Positions 47,811-60,020 of a stretch of DNA of 64,000 bases are shown here, piece by piece. Source of the DNA: Saururus chinensis (taxonomy: Eukaryota > Streptophyta > Magnoliopsida > Piperales > Saururaceae); NCBI GenBank assembly GCA_035235625.1, contig CP141141.1, forward strand, positions 12,645,968-12,709,967, in the 5' to 3' direction. The notes below the pieces were generated by a model. It ran no database searches. It had not been told where the DNA came from and saw only the letters and a list, made by a program, of their open reading frames with translations. Position 1 is the first letter of the stretch; the number at the start of each line of letters is the position of its first letter. A program made the position numbers and the translations under genes.

Positions 47811-48500
47811 TTTTCTTTCTTAATAAATTTTCTTTTCTTTTATGAAGATGGCATTGTAACCCCTAAATGGGGCAACTCTCTTGTATTTCTTCCCTAGTTT
47901 GGGTCTTTGCTTAATGCTATCTCACTTATCCAAAAACAACATTGCTCATTATTTATCCAATGACTATATTACCATGTTTATAGTATGTAATTTAACACAA
48001 GGCTTCTTATGTATTTTCTACATGGTTGGTTAGGTTAATGTTATAAAGGAATTTATGGAGTCAAAAGAGGAGAGGGACATGAATGTTCCTAAGTTCACTA
48101 AAAATAAGGCCACAAAAATATTTTATTAATTCCTAAGTCTCCCTTGAAATTTCCCCATTGCGTAGCATCCATGCAACTATCGACAGATTCATTGCATATA
48201 TCATCCTCATTATTGAGCACAAATAGTTCATCTTATACGAAGGTGTGGGATACCCCAAAATGCTTTTACAACCCAATAAGAAAAGTAAAATACCAAGAAC
48301 ATCGCCACAATAGTTTCACCTCTTAAAGCAAAAATGTGACATTCACAATATTTAGGTAATTGTTAATATTAATATTTAGGTTTATATTAGAATTTATTTT
48401 TGGTTGGGAAGGACTGTTGATGCCATCACCAACATGTTGGTGAGGAAGAGTCTAAAGTTGCTTTGTCAGTGAACAAGAGTCTAAAACTGCTTTGTAGAGT
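47811..48500. other. non-coding, with a 16-bp perfect palindrome
   Basis: Probably the 3' tail of the LINE and flank. CACCAACATGTTGGTG (48427-48442) is a perfect palindrome. The motif AAGAGTCTAAARYTGCTTTG occurs twice (about 48447 and 48476). No gene seen. Confidence 0.4.
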
Positions 48501-50049
48501 GGTATTGTAACACCTTAAAATTTTAGAAGATTTTTTTTATAATCAAATTTTGGGAGAGGAATTAGAATCATTAAGTTAAACCAAACCACGGTGAAAGCTT
48601 GAAATTGACCCCATGACCATTAGAGGCAAGGGGTGGGAACTTTCTTAATTTATGTTGGGAATACAAGGTTACATAGTCAATCAAGTCAAGTTGGCTATTT
48701 GAAACCTTAAAACCCTAACTGGTGATTTAGGAAGGGAAAAATACATCATTATGACAAAATAGTCTATTTTTTGTAAGTAAGAGGACCTGCCTACATGACT
48801 TGACCCAAGTAACCCGAGTATAAGTGTACCTACTGACATATGAGATTCGCCAAAAACTTGACCAACAAACCCTAGTTAAAGAGTAGGTGCTACGGGTGTA
48901 ATGAAAGTATGATGGGGACACGAGTTCTTAATTGAAGGAAAAGGGGTTGAACGGGAAAGAGTGTAAATGGGTATGCATAACCTAGCTAGGTAAAGTGCAC
49001 GTCGGCCAAGCCCGCTAGCCCATCCGCCAAGGTCTGCTCAGGCACCAAGTTGAGGAACATCCTTCTTTTAGATTCATTTTATTTGATTCGGATTTTTATT
49101 TGATTCAGATTCAGATTTGATTCAATTTGGTAAACATAGAAAAAAGTCCAAGAGGGGAAAAGAAGTGACCCGAGATAGAAGATTCTCATATTGCACTTAG
49201 CAGCCCCATGCCATCTCTCCACTCTTTATTTGGCTTGACCCTCAACTCTCCCCCGTTGCTTTCTCTATCCACTTGACACCATCTCTCTTCTCTTTTCTCT
49301 CTCTCTCTAGCCATCCACTCCTCATTATCCTAACTAGTAAAAGAGGAGGGCCCCAGAGAGGAGTGAATGCATTTAGCTTGTTCATGCATGTATCAATCAT
49401 TTTTTGTCTGATAGATTTACATTGGTAGTCTCATTTGTAATACTTCACCACAATTTTTTTCATTACAAGTTCTTCTTGTCTCTCTCTGTGCCTATTTATC
49501 AAAGTGGGCTTAAGGCATCACTTTATGCATTTGATTCATAATTACCTTGACTTAGAAGCTTTTGGTAAGGTATTTACTTAGATTAGATATAGAGATGATC
49601 GTTTCTAATCAAACCCTTTACAAGTGTATAAGGCAATTGTACTATGATAAGTATTAAGGGTTGTCAAACTTCATGGATGAATTAAATTATTACTAAATCT
49701 AAGAAGAGGGTTTGTTGATGATTGAAACTTTAAAGAACATAACCTAAAATTAAACAAAAGTAGTCAACCAAACAAAACAAAAGAGCAATATAATGACAAT
49801 TACTTAGGAAATCGAATTCACTAATAGAATCATAACAATCTCATAATCTTTAATCTAAATCAAGTGTAAATCAAGTAGTTATGGCCTTGTGCATTTGGTT
49901 GGTCTTGCCTATGGCTAAATACTTTTTGAGAAACTTTTGTTGCATCTACTCCCATGTTGCGATTGTGTCTGGTTCTAATAAGAAGAGCCATTATTTACCC
50001 TTATTTTTCAATGTGAAAGATTAAAAACAAAGTATGACAGCCTCAGCGA

Positions 50050-50448
50050 TCAAATTAGAGAGTTGAAGGTCATATAAAGTTTCAAGAAGTCTTCTAGGTG
50101 CTTATACAAGTTTTCATTATTAAGCCCATAAAAAGATGAGAACATCGAAATGACATTAGGCTTAATTTCATAGTTTTGAGCTACGACCACTAGCAACCTA
50201 ATGCACAAAGGAGATGTGGACTCATTGGGAGTGTAATACTCCCTTAGGGCTTTGAAAGGTGTATTTACTAATTGATTGTGTTCAACCATGGTGATGGTAG
50301 GAGTGGTGGTAGAAGTAGTGGAAGAATGAGTGTAGGGCAAACTCGAGGGAAACTTAGGTCTCCTAGTTGTACACTTAGGCTCAAGGTTTGGTGGTGTTAA
50401 TCGGGGGAGCAAGGAGTGACAACCACACATACACCAACAACACCACAC
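50050..50448 (-). pseudogene. Athila-like gag N-terminal remnant
   Basis: Encodes MFSSFYGLNNENLYKHLEDF, resembling the conserved start of the gag domain of plant Ty3/gypsy elements (F.GL..ENP..HL..F). It ends after about 130 codons where the internal deletion begins. Confidence 0.5.
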
Positions 50449-50742
50449 AATTTAAAGGGTAAAAAGTAAGAAGAGAAAGTAAAACTTCAAGCAAAAAATA
50501 ACTAAAGAGAAAAAGAATCTAAAATGAAGGAAAGAAGAAAGATCTTGCAACTTGAAGGAAGAAAGATGGTTGCTAATGTTGCCTTCCAGCCCCAAGAGAA
50601 CATTGCATGGTCTTCAACTCAATCTGTGAGAAATCAATAAAAAGGAATAAGTAATTAAGAATTAACTTAGAAAGTAAAGTAGACTAGAAACTATACTAAC
50701 TATTACTATCCTAGCTATGAATTAAGTAATAAGCAGACACTA

Positions 50743-50760
50743 TCCCTGGCAACGACACTA
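50743..50760 (-). promoter_or_regulatory. primer-binding site of the Athila-like element
   Basis: TAGTGTCGTTGCCAGGGA on the minus strand, 6 nt after the LTR, matches the Athila-type site TGGCGCCGTTGCCGGGGA at 14 of 18 positions. Confidence 0.55.
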
Positions 50761-50766
50761 AAAACT

Positions 50767-51933
50767 TGATTGTTTATAATTAAATCCTTTATAAGTATAC
50801 AAGGCAATTGCATTAAGATAAGTATTAAGGGTCATTGAACCTCATGGATGGATTAAATTATTACTAAATCTAAGAAAAGAGTTTGTTGATGATTGAATTT
50901 TAAAAGAACTTAAACTAAAATTAAACAGAGGAAGTAATCAACCAATCTAAACGAAAGTGCAATATAATGGCAATCACTTAGGAAATTAAATCCACTAATA
51001 AAATTATAACAATCCATTAATCTTTAATCTAAATCGTGTGAATGTGAACAAGTATTCTCAGCTAATATCTAAAATTACTTTACAAAAAATCATTAATTAA
51101 CTTTATGGCATGAATTATCTTCAACCAATTGCATTAATCTAAACTATAGACATAACTTGTCTAATCTTAGCATAAACCATCCAATTCATTAATCACATGA
51201 ACATTAAAACCTATTGCATGACCATCTCATATAAATTACAAAATTATAATTAATATGAATATCAAAACCATATAGATCTATCATCTACAAGACAAATAAA
51301 TCAACATAGAATTAAATAAACATGAAAAACCTTTCCATTAAAAAAGAACTCTTATCATACAATTGTCATTCTTCATAATTAAGATCTAAATTAAAATAAA
51401 AAAGAACTAAAACTCATATATAGCTTCATCAACTCCTAAGTAAAAGAAATCTAGCCTTGCATGATTGAAAAACGCTCTTGAATCTCCATTAAAGTTGTTG
51501 AACACTCATCTATCTTCTTATCCCTTTTGTTGTTCAAAAAAATAGCTAGAATCCTCTAATTTTGAGCCCCATAGGTCTTTATATATGCATAAAGGTCATT
51601 GGAAGAGTTCTAATTGAAAAAAGACTCAAAATCAACTTAAACTAGGAAACTGCACATTAAGTCATTCGATCCCCCTACCTGGCCGATTGATCAAGCATAT
51701 TGATTATGATTTTCAAAGTCCTTCATAGACGATCGATCGCCCAGGGGGTGTTTGATCGCTTACATTATTCCTTGATTTAAATTGTCAATGTTAGCCAATT
51801 TGATTCAAAACTTCATACAAGTGTTTCTTAACCTAATTAACTTTGATTTCTAATTATCTAAACTATATTAAGTTTAAAAAGACTAAAAAATAATGTAAAT
51901 AGGGATAAAATAACATATAAATTATATTTATCA
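50767..51933 (-). repeat. Athila-like LTR, intact copy
   Basis: TGATTGTTTATAATT...TTTATCA, 1167 bp. Reference copy for the solo LTR at 22989-23816 plus 46147-46434 and the fragment at 49596-49880. Has a GATCGATCGCCC module at 51731-51742. Confidence 0.7.
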
Positions 51934-54152
51934 AGGGACTACCTTCATTCCCTATAGTTTGTAATGTATGATTCCAATCTATGTTTTGGGCATGATTTTG
52001 TAATGATTGAATTGAATATGGTTGAAAGATTAGGAAGCACATTCTAGGAATTCATGCTAGTGTAAAAAGCTAAGATTTTGATATGTATATGCATGTGTTT
52101 CATGATGCAAGGGTTGGTTTATATTTTAATATAGTGATCAATATTGCCATAATCTCATGTTTTATAGAAAATTTATGGATTTCAAGAGGTATTGGTAATG
52201 GAGGAGGACATTAAACATTAAAGTAAGAAGTTTAACCTTAATTGTTTAGCCTTGGGTAATTCTATGCACTCTAAAAAGACTTGGGACCTTTTAGTGCTCA
52301 AATGAATCTTCTCTCAAACTTCAAAGACAACCTATGTCTTGTTTGGGTAAAGTTTGAGAGTTTTCTATTAGATTTAATAGGTCAACCATCATTGTCTTTT
52401 TTACCTTAGTTTTCTATTTGATTTCAAAACCCAAAATTTAACTTAGGTTTCGGGAGCTTTATACCATAGAATGACTCTAGAAAATTTTTCATAGACACTT
52501 GAATGAGTCTATTTTCATTGGTTAATTTTTTTGGGACTTTTCTTGTTTATGATCTATTTATTAGATTTTTTGAAATAAAAAAGGCCCAAAATTCTAGTCT
52601 CTATAGATGGTAGTATAATACGTTTTTTGAAGTTTAAACAATGTCAGACCACCTTCAAAATTTATGGAGATATCTTGAATCCTATCAAAAACAAAAATCT
52701 AGTCAAGTTGGATATGTTTTTGTTAAGTTGTGACTTTTGGAGTCCATACTCTATAGGAAATTTTGCATTGTTCAATAATCCTAGAATCCAAAAAAAATTA
52801 GATTTTATGGTTAAATCAAACCCTAGACAATGTAGATGAGGACGAAGGTACCGATGAACTCAAAGCTGAGTGTGGTGCCCTTGTTATAATGTTATGGGTC
52901 ATGTTTTATTATGGCATATGTGGTGAAGACGTCAAATGCAGGCTGCTGGAGTGTAGGTGGTACTCACCTGTGTACATGGTAAAATATATATGTAAATATT
53001 TATTTAAAAAACTATTGGGGCCAATGGTATGGAATGTAAGTACTGGTGGGAAACACAAGGTTGATGTTTCCTCTATATATCAATTAGGTTCATTATTTGG
53101 CAAGATTAGATTAACCAAGTCAGTCACGGTGTGATGTTGGCTCTATTAAGTCAATACAAGTAAATGTAGTTATTGAGACTTACACGATGAATATGTTGGG
53201 CATGGATGAAATCCTAACATGTAAACAAGATAACAAGCATGAATGAAATGACAGTTATAAATGGGATGCGATGACATCTCAAGATTTTGGTTAAATAATT
53301 TTGTGTTGAGTTCCCAAACAAAAATTTAAGAAATTAGTATAAATGGGATCCCAATGACTTTTTAGCTAAGAGGGAATTGCCTTTGAGATTGTTGCTAGAT
53401 ACATATGGGGTAGCCCATGGTTTTAGGCCCTTGGTTCAAGGCTGTTGGGGAAAGTAAAAAGATCAATATTTATTTTCTTGTAAATCTGGGTGTGTTACCT
53501 GAAAAGGATAGGAAATTTAAAGTTTTCACGTTGGTTTTTATAATTCTGTCTAATTATGGCGTGTGAGTAGTCTTGATTGTTAAATCGACAATCATTCGTT
53601 TATCTTGGAATGATAAATTATGTTAATTGATAGAAAATATAAAAAAGATATTTTATATAGTATACATGGAACATTTCTATAATTATATATTATGATGATA
53701 AGATACAATATATGCATAGCATGACATGACATGACATATTATATGATTACTTAAACTAAGGATGTAAATGGATAACATTCATATTGGTATATCACATGCA
53801 GTTGCATGGGTATGATTTAATATACACATAGGGTGCGTGCATATCATAATATAGTGTAGATGTATGGCAAACCTACTGAGCTTATTTAACTTATAAGTGA
53901 TTCTCCACTAGGCTTATTTTGTATACAAAAGTATGCAAAGACTCGATAGAAGATGGATGCAAAGATTTCTCACTGCTTAAGTGATCATGTACCTTCAATT
54001 CACTGTTGCAGTTCCTTGGAAATCATAATTTTATTTGTAATAAATTTTTTTAAAATTATTTTGATGTAATTTTTGAAAATCCGGGGGGTTGGGTTATTAT
54101 AGGTATACATTTCAAAGAGTCGGAGGAACCTCCTTGGTGTTGATGATTTTAG

Positions 54153-54667
54153 TGTTACATCCCACCTTAAAGATGAGGGTTAGGAAATTAGTAAAAATTT
54201 ACATTTTGTATTTTATAATTATAATAATACATGTAGTTTCTTGTTTAGCCTTCCCACTGGGTATACTATCTACTCACATCCTTATGGTGCAGGTACTTAA
54301 GAGGAGTAAGCTTACTTGGGAGATTGGTATGTGTGGTGAGGATGTCAGTTACATGCTACTTACCATGTAGGATTCTCTTTTATTATGATGTTATTAGACT
54401 TATATATAAATAATTACAAGCACGTGAGCATGCGTTTATTTTACATTAGTTGCATTATGATATTTAGACATGTACTTGGGTAAGACCCTATTGGTTTGTA
54501 ATATGAATTTATAACAATTTCTATTGTACTCTAATTTTTCTTAAGTATGTTAAAAAAGAAGTAGATTATACCCCTCAGATATCTTGAATGATGTTTTGCT
54601 ATAAAACATTAAGTCTTTTTGTTGTGATATTTTCAAAAAGAAATTTAGAAAATCTTGGGATGTAACA
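54153..54667. mobile_element. 515-bp unit with 12-bp inverted ends, possible solo LTR
   Basis: Left end TGTTACATCCCACC and right end, reverse complemented, TGTTACATCCCAAG: a perfect 12-bp inverted match. The inside (ATGGTGCAGGTACTTAAG, TGGTGAGGATGTCAGTTAC) resembles the 3' half of gypsy LTRs such as element C. No target duplication is evident (TTTAG versus ATAGG). Confidence 0.4.
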
Positions 54668-54744
54668 ATAGGTTAATCAATTGTTTTGCCAATCACTACT
54701 ATAGCATGAGAAACATTATACACACACATATATTCATATAATCC

Positions 54745-54838
54745 AACATTAGTAGCTCCATATTATTTTTTAAAATAAACTAAAATTTGTTTATTTTGAA
54801 AAAACTAGACAAAACTATTAATATGAGATGGAGGAAAT
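54745..54838. mobile_element. Stowaway-like MITE, second copy
   Basis: AGTAGCTCCATATTATTTTT on the left and, in reverse complement, TTTCCTCCATCTCATATTAA on the right, with AT-rich arms like the element at 1153-1253 (AATAGTTxTACxTAxTTTTTT). Confidence 0.45.
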
Positions 54839-56786
54839 ATATATCAAGGATGAAGCCATGAAAATATCATAAATTTTAAGCAGATTGATTCTAGCTTAAC
54901 ATATCACTAGAATTCATTGTTTCATCAAAACATTTTTCGCTTAGCATTATTGATCACCATGGAACTCTCCATATATTAAATAATTTAATTCAACCGTTAC
55001 ATGATGACCAATCATAATAACAATTGAAACTCATTACAACTTTTTCTCAAAATATCATTACTTTTAATACATGATATTTATATTTTGCAATAGCCTATTC
55101 CAATTCACCGCAATTATTAATTATTAACCTCAATGCCTAAGGCCACTTTATTACATGCCTCTTACAATGTGACAATTAAAAACCAAACACACAAAATAGG
55201 CGTGGTATCTCACTATTCTAGTAACCATCCAAACATATATATTCATGAACTATGTCACCTAGAACATGATGTATCAATACTACATGCCTATTCTACAATG
55301 AATCAGTATTAACATGCTTTTCCACTAAATATGCAAATGAAATAAATGTATCATGTGTCAAAAAACTATATATGTAAATATGCACATTTGTGTACAATAA
55401 TAAATTATACATCATGACTTAATTTTACAACAAAGTTATCATGCCCTAGGATTTTAGAAATCCATTTAATATAAAATCGTGCAGTGACAAGACAAGATTA
55501 TTTTGTCAAATAACGAAACAATGATAAAATTAATTCCAATGTATAAACAGTTGCGTTTTGAACATAAGAATATATCAAACCAGAATATCTATGGTAATTA
55601 ATCATCCAAAAACTAGTAAACTGGAATCAAGTCATCTACCAAGTACATGTCCAATAATTATAAATGTAAACATCGGCATAAAATAAACTAGCAGTCCATG
55701 TGCTAACAGCCATATGAATAAAGACATCAAATTAACCTACTGTCTAATAGTAGCAATGCACTCGTCCTCCCCTTAGAACCTCTCAGTAGCAAGTTCCCAT
55801 TTGTATAGAAATGATGGACCTACACTATGAAGAAGCCTAAGTATATCTGCATATACATAATAATAATAATAAAGCTTAACAATAAGTTAAATGTGTTTAT
55901 TTATGGTTTTTGACATCCCAACCTTCATTAACCGGTACATTTTAGTAAAGACACATACTATATGTAAGTGGACATGAAGATATTGCATAATAGCATTGAT
56001 CCAAACTTGCAGTAAACTACAAAGAAAACCCACCCTAGGAAAACTCTTTAAACCTGACTCCAATACATAAAGATAAAACCCTAGTTGTAAACCCTAATAG
56101 AAATTCACCTACCAGACGTAGACCTGCCCTATCCATGAAAAATGGTGAAGGCCCCACAAGAGTTAAAGATTGACTCCTGAGAAATCCAATATCGCAATAC
56201 AGTATGAAGTTGTGTAAACCAACAACTTCCAAGTCCACATCTTGCAGTATGAAGTTGTGTAAACCAACAACTTCCAAGTCCACATCTAAGAGGCAAAGAC
56301 AATGACCCTGTGTAGGCCAAATATTCCCTCATCATGGTAGACCCTAACTCCTAAGTAATCCACTCCATCTCTAAGGAGCATGCAACTAAGAGACTGACTA
56401 CTCCTTGGCATCCAACCCATCCATTGCTACTAAACATTTGACCCATCTCTCGTCCTTTCTCTTTCGGTGCAAACGTCTAAACTATGATTCACATTTAATT
56501 CCCAAGAGTTTGTCATGGATTCCACTTTTAAACATTAATTTTTAAAATGTAGCTATTTGCATCCTATTAAACTCTTATATCCCTCATTTCTTTTTACCGA
56601 TCTCCCATATCCCAAAAATAGTTTTTAATATCTTTACCCCATGCCTTCTCTCTCTCTTTCTTCTCCCGTACCGATACTAGCACAGCCGCGGGCTTCGGTT
56701 CTTCTTCTTCTTTGCTCTACACTACCGCTGCCCACAAAAAGTAGGCAGCCAGAATTATTAAATTGAATTGTATTTATTGGTTGTAA
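54839..56786. other. AT-rich intergenic DNA with a 45-bp duplication
   Basis: No gene recognised. CAGTATGAAGTTGTGTAAAC starts at 56200 and again at 56245, giving two near-perfect 45-bp copies that contain an inner inverted repeat (GAAGTTGT/ACAACTTC). The last 150 bp are pyrimidine-rich and could be a promoter/leader for the following ORF. Confidence 0.4.
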
Positions 56787-57044
56787 ATGTCAAATGAGAA
56801 AGAAGGAAAAGGGACTGGTAAGGATTCTAGGGAGAAAGGATCCTTGAAGCTGATATCCCATACAATCACGCGACTAGCCTTGACTGTACGTGAAGGTAGC
56901 AGAATCGGTGTTACTTATGGAGCTCTCATTCCTCGCCATGCAAGTTTTCCCCTTACCATTCCCTCTCGAAAAAAATGTGAATGGCTTGTTCCGTGGTACC
57001 TGAACCTTTTCTCTTTCAACGTTCTAAGAAAACAATCAAGTTAA
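56787..57044 (+). CDS. hypothetical ORF, possibly a first exon
   Basis: ATG at 56787 follows a CT-rich leader of the type common in plant 5' UTRs. The N-terminus is hydrophilic (MSNEKEGKGTGKDSREKGSL), followed by ITRLALTVREGSRIGVTYGA. Frame is open for 85 codons. Possible splice donors occur near 56942 and 56996. I do not recognise the protein. Could be a genuine gene start, a captured fragment or chance. Confidence 0.25.
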   Translation: MSNEKEGKGTGKDSREKGSLKLISHTITRLALTVREGSRIGVTYGALIPRHASFPLTIPSRKKCEWLVPWYLNLFSFNVLRKQSS

Positions 57045-57162
57045 AATTAGAACAAATCGATCTCTTTGTCAAAATTAATGGGTATGTTCAAATTTGATAA
57101 GTGGTCTAAGCAATTCATATTATTTGTAGGCGAAAGATTTTACGTTTTAAATTCTTTGGTAC

Positions 57163-57465
57163 ATGTTATTTGTACACTCCGGCGCTGATGTGGATGACAA
57201 CTCCGTCAGAGTTTCCCTCAGGCAAAGAATCCATGGCGGCTTGAACCAAGGTGAACTCTTCATTGCCCGAGGTATCAACCAAAACGCCCGATTGGTCTCT
57301 ACTTCAAATGGTCTCAGTTGGAATTTACCACAGGCCAGATGTGGCAGGGATGGTCTGGCCCAGGCCAAAGCTTGCCACAGTCAGACCGCCGCTAGTGCGG
57401 CTTCCCCCCTTTTAGCCGATGGTGTGGTAAGGAAGAAGGGCAAAAAGAGGAGGGGGAGGAGGTAG
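57163..57465 (+). CDS. hypothetical ORF of 100 residues
   Basis: ATG at 57163, product with a basic C-terminal tail (KKGKKRRGRR). Lies 120 bp after the previous ORF, with an acceptor-like TTATTTGTAG just before (57129). The locally higher GC content suggests genic origin, but no family is recognised and the two ORFs do not join in frame through obvious splice sites. Confidence 0.2.
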   Translation: MLFVHSGADVDDNSVRVSLRQRIHGGLNQGELFIARGINQNARLVSTSNGLSWNLPQARCGRDGLAQAKACHSQTAASAASPLLADGVVRKKGKKRRGRR

Positions 57466-57469
57466 GGCC

Positions 57470-59375
57470 GCTGCTGGATATGGAGTGTTGCCGCTGCTTT
57501 TACTGGGGTTGGAGAAGGAGACGTAAGTCACTAGAATCGGATACTCGAATTCTTACCAAGCCCGTTGGTTATCTGATTCAATGGAGATTAGCAAAGAGGC
57601 AAGGAAGATGAAATAACCCCACTTAACTGTTGTGGTGAATGAAAATTTTGATATAGTGTGACACTGTGACAGTAGTTGTAGACTCTAGTGCAAAACATAT
57701 TTCTTATTTCCTTAAAAGTAAGCTTTCAACTAGGGATTATAGGTTAACTAACAACTAACTGCTTTTAACTATTCTAAGACGTAATTTGTTAAGATATAAA
57801 GGTTGATTGTGCTTAGACACAATTTGTAAAGATGGAAAGTTCCAACTCAATTGACACCTTTAATATGTTTGGAAATGAAGGAAACATGAGAGGTAAGGTC
57901 GTGCTTCCAAATGTCTCAAATAAATTAAGCCTAGACATATTCCTTCTGGAAACATGATCACTTATATAGATGGAAATAGGCCTATGGCATATTCCTTCTG
58001 GTTGGCTCATCCTATCCTAGGTTAGGGAGGACGTCCAACCTACGAATCCCCCCACCCAATCCCCCATCCTACGTTTTTTTTTTTGAAGAAGAAGAAATTA
58101 GTGCTTGTGGTTCTACATGAACGCGTCTATTTTCCCCCAATATATGCTCAGTACCCCCATAAAGTCTCCCACTATTTTACTACTATTCACCCCAAGACCT
58201 CAAAGTTTTCTCCTCTCTTTCATCTCCGGCACCGGTGCCGGCAGCCAGTCGAAACAGACAACCAGAGACGGAGCCCTTAGCTATGCTTTGTTTTCTTTGT
58301 CTCCTCTCCCGTCACCAACCCTTAGCTAGGGTTTTTGGCCAACCTTTCCCTCAACCTGCACACTTTATTGCATTTCTCCAATTGGTTAGTCTAGTCTCAG
58401 TCTACACCATCCACCAAGTCCCAACCACCAGGTCTATTTTGTCTTCATTCATTTGCTTCTCTGTTTTGGGTGGTTTGCATGCTACCAGTAATTTGATGAA
58501 CCGGTGGTAATTTGGGGAGCAATTATGATTTGAGGAGTCTTCTATTGAGAAGTTCAGAATTCCATATTTGGTTTCAGATGAAGAGAGACGATTGAACTGA
58601 GTTGACGCTAATTGTTACAGAGCAAAACATTTGAAATGCCGAAAGGTGTGGAGATTTGGTGGGTTCTATTCTATATGGTAGGCTGTTTTTTGGAGGGGCT
58701 TTTGGACTGACTTCTTTGTTTTGGGGTTTATTAGAAGTTTGGTCTGCAAAGTAATTAAGCTAGGTCTACAGGAAATGACTGCCTTTTCATTGAGCCTCAT
58801 CGGCATTGACAACTGAGAATGAACAATTTTTTTATTAAAAAACATTTTAGGAAAATTATGACCATAGGCTCTAAGTAGATATTGGGGGGAAATAGACTTG
58901 TTCCATTCTAAAAAGTTAGAAAATAAAAGATGAAATTGATCGGTGTCATTGCTAATACTCCTTATGTCCTACATTAATAGTCCTATTTGGTTTTTAAAGT
59001 TGAAGTGATAATTGGATTGTTCCCTCTCCATCCACCATTAATAGCTTTATTTAGATAACAAGTTTATCCCATATTAATGGCTTCATTTGGCTTAATTTTA
59101 GAGTGTGGGTACTAAAAAAAGAGCTCTAGAAGCTATTTTATATTTTAAATTATTTATATCCTATTTGCATTTAATATAAATTACAATTTTTTAAAATAAA
59201 ATTATGATTCCATCCACCCCAAAACAAATGTAGAATTAATTCATTTTGAAAACTTAAATAGGGCACTTATTTTAAAAGAGAGGTAGTAATATGGAATAAA
59301 AAGAAATATTTTAACTTTAAATTTAGGGAAAATTATTATAATAATAATATAAAAAAAAAATAATTACCAAAATAT
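57470..59375. other. intergenic DNA with Stowaway-type debris
   Basis: No gene recognised; short frames at 58083-58510 lack conserved content. At 58960-59100 and about 59210-59290 there are fragments like CTCCATCCACCATTAATAGC, similar to the Stowaway-like elements above. Confidence 0.35.
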
Positions 59376-59724
59376 ACCACTTTGGGAAATATTTCCCAAA
59401 GTGGTGTTCATTTTTGCCACGCAGGCGCCAGCCAAGCAGCTGGCGCCAGCGTGACTTTTTTTTTTAAGTTGATTTCGTCGTTTAGAACGACAAAATTGGC
59501 TTTAATACGATTTCGTCGTTCTAAACGACAAAACCTTTTATTACTTTGACCCGGTTTCGTCGTTCAGAACGACGAAATCAACTTAAGCTGATTTCGTCGT
59601 TCTGAACGAAGAAACTGCCACACTTAGCTAATTTCGGCTTCTGATGGCCGAACAACACTGATTTCGTCGTTCTAAATTACGAAATCAACTTAAGTTGATT
59701 TCGTCATTCTGAACGACGAAATCA
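59376..59724. repeat. array of palindromes upstream of the MULE
   Basis: Four layers: (1) a perfect 30-bp palindrome, 59376-59405, half-arm ACCACTTTGGGAAAT; (2) a hairpin, 59418-59453, arm CACGCAGGCGCCAGC with 6-nt loop and one mismatch; (3) six copies of TTTCGTCGTTCWGAACGACG-type palindromes at about 59472, 59510, 59554, 59591, 59661 and 59699; (4) joining spacers such as GAAATCAACTTAAG that are themselves palindromic with the next unit. No coding potential. Probably the subterminal or terminal region of the following Mutator-like element. Confidence 0.8.
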
Positions 59725-59739
59725 TCGAGCTTTTATTTC

Positions 59740-60020
59740 CCGTTCCGCTCCACCTACAGTCGCCTCAGTGAACTGCTCTCCGCTCCGCCTCTGTCGAGCG
59801 ATCCACCGCCCACCTCTGCCAACATCCGGCCCATCACCGATGCCCAGCCCACCGTCTAGCCCGCCGTCGCCACCGTCCAGCCACCGCCGCCCACGTCTAG
59901 CCCATCCGCTGCCCGCGTCCAGCCCGCTCCAATGCATTTTTCCAAGTGTAATCTTTTGCTTTCTCTTTTTTATTTTTTTTATCTCTTTTTTCAATCATTA
60001 TAATGGATCTTTTGTATGTT
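59740..60020 (+). other. GC-rich Pro/Ser-coding stretch, possible leader
   Basis: A GC-rich, CC-repeat block (CCGCCGTCGCCACCGTCCAG) could be a MULE-carried gene fragment or first non-coding exon. The open frame is low complexity and not assigned. Confidence 0.25.

Larger units (their letters stand above)
49596..51933 (-). mobile_element. internally deleted Athila-like retrotransposon
   Basis: Reading on the minus strand: complete 5' LTR (51933-50767), primer-binding site (50760-50743), gag remnant (50448-50050), then a truncated 3' LTR (about 49880-49596). Flanking bases AGAGA (49591-49595) and AGGGA (51934-51938) are a 4/5 target duplication. Everything from most of gag to most of the 3' LTR U3 is deleted. 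Same family as the solo LTR at 22989/46434. Confidence 0.65.
48506..54101 (+). mobile_element. solo-LTR-like element C, interrupted by an Athila-like element
   Basis: Begins TGTAACACCTTAAAATTTT and ends CGGGGGGTTGGGTTATTATA, flanked by a perfect 5-bp duplication GGTAT (48501-48505 and 54102-54106). Removing the nested element (49596-51933) leaves about 3.25 kb, similar to element B. CCTACTGAG (about 53872) in this orientation matches the minus-strand motif of element A, so C is the same kind of LTR in opposite orientation. Contains no coding gene of its own; the few open frames are short. Confidence 0.65.
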
